A stretch of 64,000 bases of DNA, from positions 34,674,501 through 34,738,500 of the forward strand of contig NC_133551.1 of the NCBI RefSeq assembly GCF_048773025.1, given 5' to 3'. A program made the translations under genes and the position numbers. Below are positions 1 through 11,599 of the stretch, piece after piece. The first letter of the stretch is position 1, and each line of letters begins with the position of its first letter. Origin of the DNA: Camelus bactrianus. Its lineage: Eukaryota; Chordata; Mammalia; Artiodactyla; Camelidae. Under the pieces are notes generated by a model. It ran no database searches. It was not told the origin of the DNA and worked only from the letters and a program-made list of their open reading frames with translations.

Positions 1-44
1 GTTTGAAAGAAAAGCTACTGGCGTTTCATGGATGCTAATTATGT

Positions 45-180
45 GTCGGGTGCTATATTTATGTGTGCATGTATGTGTGTGTGTTGTATAATTTATATAT
101 ATTTATATATATATATATATATATACACTATTTTTGTGCTTGTATATGTATATGTAAATTATATATGTATAGCACCTGAC
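45..180. repeat. AT-rich microsatellite inside an inverted repeat
   Basis: A TG-rich stretch passes into a long run of alternating TA (about 95-124) and further AT-rich sequence. The whole is bracketed by near-complementary arms: GTCGGGTGCTATAT at 45-58 and GTATAGCACCTGAC at 167-180. The interior is also largely self-complementary, so the block could extrude as a cruciform. No gene signal is present. Confidence 0.7.
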
Positions 181-400
181 ATATAATTTACTTGTATTTG
201 CCTGCCAGTCCTATGAAGTATGCACAGGATTGAAGTCAGGGAACTGGGAGCTGCTTTAATGTCTTTGAGCAATTCGCTTGATGTTTATGGTGATGTTTCT
301 TGCTGCTGACTATAAGATCTTGGAGAAGATACTTCACTGCTCTATACCTCTGTTTCCTGAATTGCCAAATGTTAATAACAGTATATATCTCATGAAGTCA

Positions 401-490
401 TTCATTCGCTTAACACATATTTCTTAAGTGCCCGCTATACGCCAGGCTATGTACTAGGAGCTTGGGGCACACCGGTGAACAAATGAAATG
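401..490 (-). repeat. L2 LINE 3' end fragment
   Basis: The plus strand reads as the reverse complement of the L2 3' terminus: a TTCATTC repeat, then wording like 'acacatatttcttaagtgcc' and a 'ccaggc...tgtactagg' core, ending in 'ggtgaacaaatg'. This is a typical 5'-truncated ancient L2. Confidence 0.65.
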
Positions 491-1750
491 GAGACTATTT
501 TATAAAGCTGAAAGGAATCAGTACCTGCAAAACAGTGCTTCTCATAAAAAGAGCAGTCAGTGAGGAGTGTTAGTATCTTAAAAATGAACAAATAGTATTT
601 TCTATGGCCTAAGTTGGCTGTGATTTTATTATGTATAAAGGGAATTTTAGAATTTTTTTCTTCTTACAATTCCTGGCTTTTAAGACTATGGGCTTGCTGA
701 GGATTCAAGAGAGTCAGACTGGGGATGACAAAAGATTCATGTTTTTGTAGTTTGCTCACTCTTTTCCTGGGTTGATCTTTCCTGTTTAGCCTTCATTGTA
801 GAAGGCTGTCCGAGAATATGATTTCCAGGGTAAAGAGATTTATAGAGGAATGAGAAATACTTTGGTTTAATATCGTATCTATTATATCAGGCACATAGTG
901 AATGTTTAATAACCAATTATTTATTTTAGGAATTCCTAAAACTGATCTAAAAGCTTAAGTCAAGCAAATGACTAGCCAGTGATAGGACCCTTCGGCAATA
1001 TGACATCTTAGAGAACAGGAGCATTAAGGTTAAGCAAATATTCATAGGAAACCATATAACATATACTATAAGGGCCAACAGTCTAAGTAAAATCAAGCTG
1101 TCCTTGGAAATTGTCACCTTTCTTCAATGGAGAACCCAATGGATTGTCCAGGAGTGTGTTAGAGAGACATTTCTGTTAGACAGAAATGTCACAGGTTTGG
1201 TGATCTTCAGCACACTGATTTCCCCTCTTGTTTCTCCAGGCATTCCTATAAAGCAGAGTTAAAGGCAGTATTTTGGGAATCTTGCTCAACACAAATATGA
1301 ACGTTTCTGAACAATTTAATATCCACATATAGAAAGATGCATTTGCTCGTTTTCAACAATGGGAATTTAGGGGTCTGACCTCGAATATGTGTAGTGACGA
1401 TGAGTTTCCGTGTGTTTCTGGAGTATACCGCTGGTTTTCTGCACAGTGGAAGCTTTTGTCATCTATGCATTTTACTGGCATGCCATTAAATTGTCTAAGT
1501 GCCTCTCTCTCAGTCTGAGGGGATGGGGCTGACTGGGCTGGTAGGCTGGGTGCTGCAGGAAGACATTTCTCAGGCAAAGCTGAACACTTTGGCCGTGTAG
1601 CACATGCAGGCTAAATCTGACCAGGAAGTTAGGTGTAGTAAGTAAAAGACATCTCTGTATACTTGGAAACTGGAATATGATTCCAAGGTTGGGAGAACTG
1701 TAGAGACCACTCGGTTGGTCAGGCCTTTCAAGGTGGCTGTTCTGCTTTCT
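491..1750. other. Unassigned sequence, no gene seen
   Basis: Mostly AT-rich sequence without a recognisable exon. A short MIR/L2-like tail ('caggcacatagtgaatg') lies near 888-910. The reading frames at 1,353-1,792 on the minus strand resemble no protein I know. Confidence 0.5.
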
Positions 1751-2150
1751 GTGTATCCCTGCTTGATCCGCCCCTGCCTCACCTGCACCCAACTTGCGAG
1801 ACTGACTTTCCTACATACTTGCCCCAGGCCCCGCTAATGATTGTTCTTATCAAAGGGGCAATGAGAGGCGTGCCCCTCCGCTGGTTTCCCTGGTAATAAA
1901 CGAACCAACCTGACTGCGATTCCCCGGTAACAGTTAACCTCCCTCCCCCCGCCCTGGGGAGTGATCTGCCGCCATGTCCTGTCCCCGGCACACGGTGGAG
2001 GGGGGGGATCACTCCAGGACCTTGCTTCAGACACAGAAGCTTTCCTTGTCCATTAAATCACTTAAGCCTCTGTTGCTGACTTTGGGCTCTTCAGTCTTGA
2101 AGCTGGGTGAGTACAGGCCTTGCAGGGCCGCGAGGTACAGCCCCAAACCA
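1751..2150 (+). mobile_element. Possible solo LTR (endogenous retrovirus, class I-like), fossil
   Basis: This CpG- and C-rich block ends with a layout typical of a retroviral R/U5 boundary. An ATTAAA at about 2,052 is followed by a 'ctctgttgctgactttgg' stretch and 'cagtcttgaag', then GGGTGAGTAC. Upstream are CCAAT-free, GC-rich sequences and a short hairpin (1,958-1,966 with 2,007-2,015). I could not match it to a named LTR family. A noncoding first exon ending at the GTGAGT (2,107) is the main alternative. Confidence 0.3.
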
Positions 2151-2710
2151 GTGAAAAGCAGCGTGCTGAGAATATGTAACGGCATATCATAGTTTATATG
2201 GAGCAGACATTAGAGTCTGTTGATCTTTAAGGATGAACTTCATCTTGGAATGTGGGAGGGTGGGCTACATTTAATGGTCTAGGCGTGAAATGGGCACAGT
2301 ATGTGTTATGCTTCTTTACAGAATGTCCATTCTATCCTCCTCACTGTCTCTAAAAGCCAAGTTGCAATCTGCAAACGCCACCGTGCCTTTTTTCCACCTT
2401 TTCTCCAGGACAAAATTAACATATTCACATTTTAAAACTTTGCTATCACCTATGCATTTGTTTACTTAAAAACAAACCAAAATGAAGGCGGGCCTCAAAT
2501 CCCAACAGCTGCGGAATTCAGACATTATAAACACCTGTGAGCGATGCCTTACGTACGTAAGCCTTTGACTGGTGTATTAGATTGCAAACTCCTTCCACTC
2601 TTGTCTGAAAAGAAGTCCAGAGCAGGATGGCTTTGAATGATTTGATGCAAATTCGCCATCAGAACTGAAATCAGAGTGCATGGGACCACAGTCCTGCAGC
2701 ATAAATAAAG
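2151..2710. other. Unassigned sequence
   Basis: No repeat family or exon recognised. TACGTACGTA at about 2,551 is a small palindrome of no obvious meaning. Confidence 0.45.
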
Positions 2711-2835
2711 CAGTGGTTCTCACACCTGGTTAGGCATCAGAGTTAACAGTGAACCTATAAAAATACGGATGTCAGACCCCACTCACTGAATTAGCGTCTC
2801 CTGCGGTGAGAGGTTCCTAAATTTGTAGTTTGAAT
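2711..2835 (+). mobile_element. MER5-like hAT-Charlie nonautonomous DNA transposon
   Basis: It begins with the family's terminal sequence CAGTGGTTCTCACACCTGG and continues with 'ctataaaaatacggatg' and 'ccactcactgaatta', which match the middle of MER5/MER3-type elements. The right end is lost or too diverged to place. Confidence 0.6.
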
Positions 2836-2989
2836 TTTCTTCATATTTTAATCTGAAGCACAGAAAAGTTTTGTAACTACTGGGGAAGTGCACCAAAATG
2901 ATTTCTATTAGGGTTTTTCCAAGTGCGACCTCTAGTCCAGTTTGCATCCGAGTCTTGGAGTGGGAGGGTGAGAGTGGAAGGGAGGAAGA

Positions 2990-3068
2990 AATGCATATTA
3001 AAATACAGATTCATAGTCTTCACGCCAATCCTGCTGAGTCTGCATGTCTAACAAATGCCACAGGTGAT
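2990..3068 (+). mobile_element. Second MER5-like hAT fragment (tentative)
   Basis: The sequence 'aaaatacagattcatag', a diverged central part and 'aacaaatgccacaggtga' resemble the right half of a MER5-type element. It may be the displaced end of the copy just upstream. Confidence 0.35.
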
Positions 3069-4215
3069 TTTTTTTTTTTCATTAAGAGTTTATTTTCTTA
3101 GAGCCATTTTGGTTCATAGCAAAGTTGAGAGGAAGGTATAGAGATTTCCCATGTCCTCCCTGCCCCTCCACATGCATAGCCTCCCCCATTATCAACATCC
3201 CCCAGCCCAGCGGTACATTTGTTACAGCTGGTCAGCCTGCCTCAGCACATCACAGAGTCTGTGATTTACATTACAGTTGACCCTCAGAGTTGTACCTTCT
3301 ATGGGCTTGGACAAATGTATGATGACATGGATTCATCGTTAATAGAATCATGCGGGGTTATTTTCACTGCCTGAAAAATCCTCTCTGCTCCACCCGTTCA
3401 CTCCTCCCCTGCTCCCCAACCCCTGGCAACCACTGATCTTTCTACTGTCTCCATAGTTTTGTCTTTTCCAGATTGTCATATAGTTTGAATCATCCAACAT
3501 GTGGCCTTTCATATTGGCTTCATCCACTTAGTAATATGTGTTAAACAATCCTCCATGTCTTTTCATGGCTCGATAACTCATTTTTTTTTAAACACTGAAT
3601 AATATTCCATTGTCTGGATGTATCACAGTTTGTTTATTCACCTATTGAAGGACATCTTGCCAAATCCAAGTTTTGACGATTATGAATAAAGCTGCTATAA
3701 ACATTCATAGGCTGGCTTTTGTGTGGACATATTTCAACTCCTTTGGATAAATACCAAGGAATGTGATTGCTGGGTTGTGTGATTAGAGTATATTTAGCTT
3801 TATAAGAAACCATCACACTGTCTTCCAAAGTCAAAGCGGCTGTGCTATTTTGCATTTTTATCAGCAATGAATGAGAGTTTCTATTGCTCCATAACCTTGC
3901 CAGCATCTTGTGTTGTCAGTGTTCTAGATTTTGGGCATTCTAATAGCTATGTAGTGGTATCTCGTGCTTTTAATCTGCATTTTCTTAATGACATATGATG
4001 TGAAACATCTTTTCATATGCTTACTTGCCATCTGTGTATCTTCTTTGCTGAGGTACCTATTAAGATCTTTGATCCATTTTTAATTAGGTTGTTTGCTTTC
4101 TTATTGTTGAATTTTAAGAGTTCTTTGTATATTTTGGGCCATTCCTTTATCAGATGTGTCTTTTGCAATATTTCCTCCTGGATTGTGACTTGTCTTCTCA
4201 TTCTCTTGATCAGAT
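3069..4215 (-). mobile_element. L1 LINE 3' end (old L1M-type), 5' truncated
   Basis: On the minus strand this is the end of ORF2 followed by 3' UTR; the T-run at 3,069-3,079 is the complement of its poly(A) tail. Diagnostic pieces on the plus strand are 'aataatattccattgt', 'ggataaataccaaggaatg', 'tgattgctgggttgtg' and 'tctttgatccatttttaat'. Minus-strand frames at 4,013-4,201 and 3,634-3,906 carry diverged ORF2 C-terminal residues. It is many times interrupted and not active. Confidence 0.9.
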
Positions 4216-6817
4216 GATTCTTATGTCAAAGGAGTTTGAGAATTACTATATATTCTCCTATGAATGGACCATAGATGTAGGAGATTAGCATTATCTGAAT
4301 CAACCCTAACAATCAATGGGGTGAGTGATGTCTCAGCCAGACAAATAGGGAGGGGAGTTTGCTATACTGGGAAGCTCCTCAATCCGAGGCAAGGAACTTG
4401 GACAAGGAAACTTTAATGCCCACTCTGACGGTGTCTGTCTCTGTGCTATTAGCTATGTCTCTGGGCCTCAGTCTCCTCACTCTTTGTAGCCTCAGCGTTG
4501 TGTAAGGGGGATTCATTCTCCATTCTCTCCAGTGGTCTCCCTTCTTAGCTATCTAATGAAAGACATTGGACCATAAGAAGCATATTCGTGGGAATTGAGT
4601 CTGGCATCTGAGGATCATATGTTTTCCCCTCCTCTAAGTAACTGTCTAAAGTCAATATTTAAATGTTTACAAAGGATTCTATTTTCCTCACATGTGCAGG
4701 TGGCCTGAGACAGAAACCCAGTGTGCTGAAGAAGTGCTGGCATTATTTATTTACTCATGTAGTTTAGAATGCTCTGGTCCCCTGCCCTCCAAGTAGGGCT
4801 GTATATATCAGTGCCAGCAGAATCTCAAGAGACTTATTCAGCAAAACTAGGAAAATAAAAAATGCTCTCACATTTGGTGTGGCTATTTGCCTTCTACATT
4901 CCTGGATAAATGATGTCTAACCTCAGGGACCCTCTGTGGACCAGTAAAGGTTAAGGGCCTTTTTTCCCCCCTGTTCTATTTATAGCACAGGCTGCCTCAT
5001 TCTAGAACTAAATGACTCTGGGAAACATTAGTAATGGCATCTAGGCATCTAGGAGATTTCTGATGGCTCTTTACTTCACCCGCACCTATGCCCACACTGT
5101 CCTTGCCGACCAGCGGGTGACTGAAGCCATGACCTAGGAGACATACTTGCATGTCCTTCCATGTGACGAGACTTTTCTGAATTATTTCCTGGTGTGATTT
5201 AGTTCTGTGGGCCCTCCAGACTTAGTGTTAATACCCCAGGTTGTCTCAAGGGCCTGGCTTAACTTACTCCTTCATCTCTTTGCATCCTGGTTTCCTTAGC
5301 AGCAGCCCCATCGGATGCTGTCCATGGCCGGCACTCAGCACTCAACACTTCAGTGGTGACCAACTCTGAGTATCCCACTTCTTCACAGATCCTTGACCAC
5401 TGGAGGATAAGATGGACCAAAGCTTTAATGAAGATTAGGCTGACCACACACTGGTTTGCCAGCAATGATCCTTGTTTACTTCCTTATCCCAGCACAATTA
5501 TTAATAATGTTCTCTTTCACTTACAAAACGGTCCTGATTTGAATGATTATCTTGTTGCTCCCTATACAATATTCCCTGTCCCGGGGAAGTGGTCCTGTAG
5601 TGTCACACCCAATGTCCAAAAGACACAGCATGACACACCAAGTAAAAAGCTTCTAAGCTGTAGGGAGGACCAGGAAATAAAGTCCTAAACTGCTCTGACC
5701 GACTTATCCTTTCCATTTCCTCTTGCCTGATTGCCTTACTTACCAATTCTGTAACTCAGTTTTACATAAAGAGAAGCGAGTGTTAAAATGACAGAAGAGG
5801 CTGTTGCGTAAAACAAAGAACCCAGAGATCTGGCTGTAGTAAGTGTTTGTAACTGAAGCAATTCAAGATAAAGGAGGAGAGAGCACATGAGAAGAATGTC
5901 TATTTGGGTTTTACAACTGATGATCATTTTATTCAAAAAGAAGGGGGACTCAGTAAGGATGGGAAAGATGGGGAGGGGGCTCTAAAAGTCCTTTTTTTGG
6001 TTATTATTTGTTTTGAAATGCCTAGCTACAGTGAATGCCTCTGTGTTTCAGATGATGTAGGAAAATCGCTCTCCCATCTTGAGCCCAAAGGAAGTGTGTG
6101 CTCTCCGAGACGGCCAGATTCCAGGTCTTGGAATGAATGGCAAGCCTTGGAGCAATCACATGTCCTCTGCTAGGAATGCATTCCTGGGGTTTGTGGTCTC
6201 CCCATCTGGGCTGCAGGTGATGGCGTGGGACTAGACTAGGGAGGAGGAAAAGGCCCAAGAGGGGATCTGAGACCCTGGGCTCTGCAGGAGCTTTAGGTGG
6301 ATTAACACGAAGGCAGCAGTCATGGCCAGGCAGAGGGATTTCAACTCCCAAGGTGGCAGGCTCGGATATGGTGCAGGGGGATGGGGGGCAGGCTGTGGGG
6401 GTCTAAACAGTATTAGAAGAACACCTGAGTTTGGAAGGGAAGGAGGGCAGAAAACTTTTGCAGCGGCAAAGTTCAGAGGAGCCATGCCTAAACACACAGA
6501 CAAGGGCAGAGATGAAGGACAAGGGGTTGGTTGTAAAGAAAGGGATGTACTTTGGCATGAAATTGGCTGCTAAGTACTCGAGGAAAGAATCGAGCCTGTG
6601 ACCCCTTAAATATGTGAGACAACTTGGAAGGGAAGCCCCAAGTTTCCAAATGCAAGTACTGTGTCCTATATCCTGACTCAGAAGTGGTTGATTTAGAGAA
6701 GGCTGTGCTGGAAAAGATGGGTTCAAGTCCTATGTCTACACTTAACTTCTTATACGTGTTTGGACATGTTCCGTTTTGCTTTCATTTCTTCACTTCAAAA
6801 ATTTGGACTCTAGATCT
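4216..6817. other. Unassigned sequence, no gene seen
   Basis: A half-MIR-like piece ('ctctgggcctcagtctcctcac') lies near 4,459-4,480. The rest shows no repeat I recognise and no convincing exon. Frames of up to 111 codons (5,353-5,688, plus) and 109 codons (6,022-6,351, minus) look like chance frames. Confidence 0.45.
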
Positions 6818-7013
6818 TTGCTGTCTAATGTGGTAGCCACCCATGATCACTTAACTTTACATTTAAATTAGTGAAATGAAACAATTTGGTTCGTCAGTCA
6901 CGCCAGTCACATTCCAAGTAGTCAGCAGCTACATATGGTTAGAAGCCACCAGAGTGGACAGGGCAGATATGGGAGACTTCCATCTCATTACAGAAAATTC
7001 TTCTGAACAATGT
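6818..7013. mobile_element. Ancient nonautonomous TIR DNA transposon (family not named)
   Basis: The block runs from 'gctgtctaatgtggtagccac' at the left to 'agccaccagagtggacag', 'cttccatctcattacag' and 'ttcttctgaacaatg' at the right. This is the common mammalian element whose two halves are near-complementary ('...tggtagccac' against 'agtggctacc...'). I recognise the element but not its name with certainty. Confidence 0.6.
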
Positions 7014-7089
7014 AGCCTAGATTATCTCTAAGGCAGCTTCCAACCTGGATTTTCTCTGAATCAGTTGGGAACTGTACAGATAATTACTG

Positions 7090-7390
7090 TGGATCCAGGA
7101 TGAAGCCAGATGCCATTTCTACCCTTCCCAGGACTCCTCTATGAGCAGTCTTGGCCATGGCTCCACCATTGGGCAGGTGGAGACTTCTCAGAGCTGAACC
7201 ACAGTGCAAGGCTCTTCCTACCCGGTCCTTCTGTCCTCTTCGCTCCTTCCACAGGTATCAGATCCGCATGGCGGCATCACCTGCTGCTTCTCCTTGTCCC
7301 TCTATCTTTTATGAGCATTGTCCTCAATAAATCCCTTGCACTTCTAACTCCAGCTTGGCATTTGTGTTTTCGGGGACCTGCACTGACACG
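7090..7390 (+). mobile_element. LTR-like 3' part (ERVL/MaLR-type), fossil
   Basis: AATAAA at about 7,326 sits in 'ttgtcctcaataaatccc', followed by 'ttgcacttctaactccag', 'cttggcatttgtgttttc' and 'ggggacctgcactgacac'. This is the usual wording of the polyadenylation end of several mammalian LTRs. The 5' boundary is uncertain. The 160-codon frame over it (7,110-7,592) is judged a chance frame. Confidence 0.45.
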
Positions 7391-8039
7391 TGAGGGAGAG
7401 GGTCCTTCATGTCAGACAATTAGGCTCCCAAAGAATATGACTGCAAGTCACGGTCTGAGCAGGCAGCCAGGCCTGTCTGATTTATCTCAGGGCCCTTCAC
7501 AGCTCTCTTTGCAGCCACTAGCTTCCTGGAAACACTGTAGGAAGGATTTCTTGCCCTTCCCCCTTCCAGTCTCTGCCTTCTGGGCCCTCTAACTGTGTCC
7601 TGCCTATTCCCTTGAAGCCGACTCAGTAGTTCAGAGCTCAGATTTGATTTCTGACTGTTGTCTGGAGCTTAATGTGTTTTGACTATACTTTCATCCAAGG
7701 CCAATCCTTGCTCAGGAAAGAGATCCTGATTCTTCTTTCCTCTGTACTTCATGGTCTCGGCCACCTGGCATTCCCTTGGGTGGGTGAATCCCATCTTGGG
7801 CAAACCAGTGGGCCCCTTGGTGCCTCGAAGGCTATAAATGAAACTCATGCTGAAGAGTGGGATAATCTATCAGGTGGAATTCAGGCAGGCCGTATGCCCG
7901 GGAGTCTCACTGAGTTGCAGAAGGGTACCCAGAGGGGTGTGAACTGGTCAGTAGGACTCCTTGACAGTCCTCTTGTCTTTGGAGAGAGAGGCTTGGAAAA
8001 ATAGGAAAGCCTCCTAAGAGGGCAATGGTAGAATATAAC
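7391..8039. other. Unassigned sequence
   Basis: No repeat or exon recognised. The plus frame at 7,672-8,004 (110 codons) has no family resemblance. Confidence 0.4.
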
Positions 8040-8250
8040 ATATCATTCATTCACCATTTTTTTCCCTTTTAATATTCAACAAATGCTTGTGCTGTGCTAG
8101 GTCCCATGATAGCTGGGGATGGAATTATGAATTAACAGAGTCCCTGACTCTGCATGTTCATAGCCTAGACTTTAGACGTGGAACAGGAATTCAAGAACTT
8201 TATCTGAGGCAGAAAACCAGCAGTAGAATGCGGAAAAGACATTCTAGTCA
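8040..8250 (-). repeat. L2 LINE 3' end fragment
   Basis: Reverse-complement L2 wording: 'tcattcattcaccattt', 'attcaacaaatgcttgtg', 'ctgtgctaggtcccatgat', 'agctggggatgg' and 'acagagtccctgactctgc'. Confidence 0.7.
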
Positions 8251-8634
8251 AATTGTAGACAAGAGAGAATTCAAGCCAAGAGCTAGGAGGTGGCTCTGGG
8301 GCTACTCAAACTCTCCTGCCTCAGAAAGTTCTGGGGTTTGGGCTTAAGACTCAAGAAGCTCCTCCTGGGAGGAGAAAAGAACAGTAGAAGCTGGGGTCCC
8401 AGAAGCATCCAACGTGGCCTCCCTAGACAGATGCTTTGCAGATTTCAGGCTGCTACGGACAAACTTTGAGTGACATGTAAGCTATTAGAGGACTTGTAGG
8501 GGTGCTCAGCTGGGCTTCTGACTGTAGCTCATCATTTCATAACAGCTAGTGTTTGCAGATCTCTTATGTTTGACGTACTTGTCAAGTGAAATACGCAGAA
8601 TTTATCCAGACAAATAACTGTCACCTTAGGCAGG

Positions 8635-9010
8635 TGTAAAAGGATACAGATACAGCTGCATGTAACAGAGACCCAAGACAACAGAGGCGTATGTGAGACG
8701 GATGCTCTATGATGTGTCCTGTAAATGCCCTGCAGCTAGGTGGCTCTGATTTATGAATACATGCTGGAAGGACCCTGGCCTCTTTTCTCTCGTCCCTCTG
8801 ACATTCCCAGGTGATGTTCTCAACCACATGGTCTGAGATTGTTCACTACCATCCAGAAGGGAGGGGGAGAGGGAAAGGGGTGGATATGACTTTCCCTTTA
8901 AAGGTAGAGCCTGGACGTCACACGCATCACTTATGCTCAGATCTCCCTGGCCAAAATTTATTCTCCGGGTCCCTAGAAGAGGCCATGTGCCAAGGCGAAG
9001 ACAATGGACA
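8635..9010. repeat. Ancient interspersed repeat, family not named
   Basis: Phrases such as 'tccagaagggagggggag', 'cacacgcatcacttatgctc' and 'ccctggccaaaatttattc' match a dispersed mammalian repeat I have seen in other genomes but cannot name. The purine-rich segment at 8,857-8,881 belongs to it. Confidence 0.4.
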
Positions 9011-9149
9011 CTAGGGGATAATTTCTGTCAATCCTGTGTGCATGCTTAATTTACAGAATGTGGCTCATTGCCAACACTGCCCCAGGTGGGGTTTCTAAAC
9101 CTTCTTTTTGCCATCACCATCCCTTGGACTTACCTCTATTAAAACTTTT

Positions 9150-9300
9150 TTTCACTGTCGATTGTAACTCTGTGTTTATTTGTACTTGTGAGCTTCACAC
9201 CAAGCAGAAACTATTCACATTTATTACGTGCCAAGCCTGGCACAAAGTAGATGCTCAAAACACAGGTTATCTGGCTCAGTAAATGCTCGATGAATGGATG
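9150..9300 (+). repeat. L2 LINE 3' end fragment
   Basis: 'acgtgccaagcctggcacaa', 'agtagatgctcaaaa' and 'aaatgctcgatgaatggatg' are the L2 3' terminus in forward orientation. Confidence 0.7.
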
Positions 9301-9789
9301 AAATCCTTTAGACATGAAATGTTACAAAATCCCTGCATGAAAAGAGACATTCAACTAAAGGTACGTTTTCCCCCTGTGAGGACAGGCTGGGCTTGTCCTT
9401 ATTTCTGTGCAATATTTTTAGATGATTAAAAAAAAATCTATCCACATTTGGTATTATTTACTGAAGAAATGGCTGAATAGGTGCAGAAGTTGCAGATTTG
9501 GCATTCCAACTTGCAAAGGTCATTGTGAAGTTCAACCTCAGGCCTCTCCAAGCCAGTGGTCGCTCCACTCCTCTGTGGATGAGACCTGGCTTGGTTATAC
9601 CAAGGGGAAGTAACATCCTTCCCCACCCCCTGCCACATCAAAGGGGCCCTGGGAGCAGGGAGGAGTGTTATTGTGGCTTTTCACTTCAGGAAGCAAGCAT
9701 AATGATGCTATTCATTGCATTAACTGCAAAAAACTATCATTAAGTCTTTGAATGTCTTATTCAAAGGGGGAAAGGGAGTAATACTTTGG

Positions 9790-9975
9790 AGCTCCGAAGA
9801 TGCCAGGTGCTGAGCAACCACCATCTCTTTTAATTTTCTCAATTTTCTAGGAGAAAGGTAATTTGAATTCCCATTTTGCAGATGGGAATCATCTCAGAGA
9901 AAATAATGTGCCCGATGTGGTGCTGGGTTGAAACTAGGATCTGCCTGTCCCAAAGCCTGTGCTCTTCCAAGGATG
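9790..9975 (-). repeat. MIR SINE
   Basis: Reverse-complement MIR: 'gccaggtgctgagcaacc', 'cccattttgcagatggga', and 'gtgctgggttgaaactagga' near the tRNA-derived end, with 'gcctgtgctctt' at the head. Confidence 0.75.
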
Positions 9976-10004
9976 TCAAGCAGCTGTCCCTTATATTTCT
10001 GGAC

Positions 10005-10205
10005 TGCTCTGTAATGCATAAAGTGCCTTCATAACATCAGCTCTCTTGGCCTTGACAGTTGTCTTGGTGGGTGTGGGAGACAGGGGTTTTGGTCCCCATG
10101 TTGCTGGGGTTGAACAGAAGTTCACAGAGCGTCTGACTTGCCCTGTGTCACGCTGCTACTAATGACGGCCAGACCCAGGTCTTCAAGTCTAGGGCTCTTG
10201 GCCAT
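10005..10205 (-). repeat. MIR SINE (diverged)
   Basis: Reverse-complement MIR features: 'cataaagtgccttcataaca', 'gtgtgggagacaggggttt', 'tgacttgccctgtgtcacgc' and 'agtctagggctctt'. It is the second MIR in the same orientation within 230 bp. Confidence 0.6.
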
Positions 10206-10691
10206 GTCCACACCCACCTTATGCAGAGGTTCTGTCGTTGTCAAGAGTAAAGAAGTTGATTTCTTTAAAGTCATCGAAATCTGTCATAATGGAGTCTAGG
10301 AGGGGTGACTGACTTGTCTTGATTTTCCCAGAACTTTGCTGGTGTAAGTACTGAAGGTCTCGTTTCCTTAGTTCACCCCCAGCCCTGGGCAAACTGGGAG
10401 GATTCGTTCCCCTGACCGGGATGATTTTCCTGAATTTCACAGAAACTGATTATTTTCCTTGACACTGTCAAGACAAGGAAATAGTATCATAGCAGCACTA
10501 GAGTTCTGAATGATAACATGATCACTGTTGGCTCAAAATTGTTCATTAAAAAAAGTTAATTCCAGTGGGGAATTCCAGTATCTTGGAGTTCAAGAACTTG
10601 CCCCCACTGAGCTGATCTTGTGACCATGTATCTGCCCCATCCGTCATCATCTTAGAGCCAAGACCACTCTGCCCCCATCTGTGTATTTAGT

Positions 10692-10880
10692 CATCAGTGG
10701 TTCTCAAAGTTTATTGTCCATAGAGTCACATGGGGAGCTTGTTAAAACATCAGTTGGCCCAGCCCCAGAGATTCCGATTCCGTAGGTCGGGGGCAGGGGC
10801 TGTGCACTTGGATCTCTAACAAGATCCCAGGTGACACTGATGCTGCCACTTTGTAGAACACACTTCGAACAGCACTTGGT
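10692..10880. mobile_element. MER5A hAT-Charlie nonautonomous transposon
   Basis: Starts with 'cagtggttctcaaagttt', runs through 'catggggagcttgttaaaac' and the palindromic centre 'ccagagattccgattccg', and returns through 'caggtgacactgatgctg' towards 'cttcgaacagcac'. Its near-full length of about 190 bp fits the family. Confidence 0.8.
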
Positions 10881-11252
10881 GAGTTCAATGGTCCCTAGAG
10901 TGGGGGTGCCAGGCAGTCCACAGGGATGCAGGAAGAAAATTGAACATTTATGTATATTTTTAGTGAATTTTAAAAATGTGTGATTTTTGAATATTAGATA
11001 ATGTGTTATTACAGTAGTGTATGTAAATGATTTATATGTAAATAAATACACATAATTAGGGGTGCATGTCAAAAAGTGCTTGATAGACTTGACCCCTCAG
11101 CTCTTCTCCAGTAGGGCAGAGAGCACTTCCCTCATCAGTCACCTGTACCTCTCTGAACTGCATCACGGGAGGAAATGAGGACCACATGTTCAGCAGGTTG
11201 CCCAGGTGGCCTTACACACATTAATGATTGACAGCCCCGATGTATTATCTGG

Positions 11253-11440
11253 GCTAGTGGTTCTCACGGTGTGGCCCCAAAACATTAGCTTCAGCAACAC
11301 CTGGAAATTTGTTAGAAATGCAAATTAGCAGGTCCCACCCCCGACTCCCTGAATTGAACACTCTAGGGTCCCACCCAGCAAGCCGTCCAGGCAATTCTGA
11401 CACCTGATAAAGCTACAGAAGCAGTGCTCTCTACAGAGAC
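11253..11440. mobile_element. MER5A hAT-Charlie nonautonomous transposon
   Basis: 'tagtggttctcacggtgtgg', 'acacctggaaatttgttaga', 'aatgcaaattagcaggtccc' and 'ccgtccaggcaattctgaca' are ordered as in MER5A. It is near full length and only 370 bp from the preceding copy. Confidence 0.8.
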
Positions 11441-11599
11441 CTTTAAGGAGACTCAGAGCTAGTGACCCCGTAATGGGTTAGTCTCAGGATCCCACTGTTT
11501 CTGACTTTCTAGCCTGTAGACAAATCGCTCTTGAAGCCTGAGTTCCCTGAGAAAATGAATTCCTAGCTACTTTCTTTTGTCATGGTATCAGAGATGAAC

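Noticed and set aside
2007-2107. Coding exon in the frame at 1,974-2,192
   Set aside because: The frame is short and low in information, and it crosses the putative splice donor. The LTR-like reading is better supported.
7110-7592. 160-codon plus-strand open frame, the longest in the window
   Set aside because: It overlaps an LTR-like end with a polyadenylation signal, shows no domain and has biased Leu/Pro/Ser composition. A frame this long is expected by chance in 64 kb of moderately GC-rich DNA.
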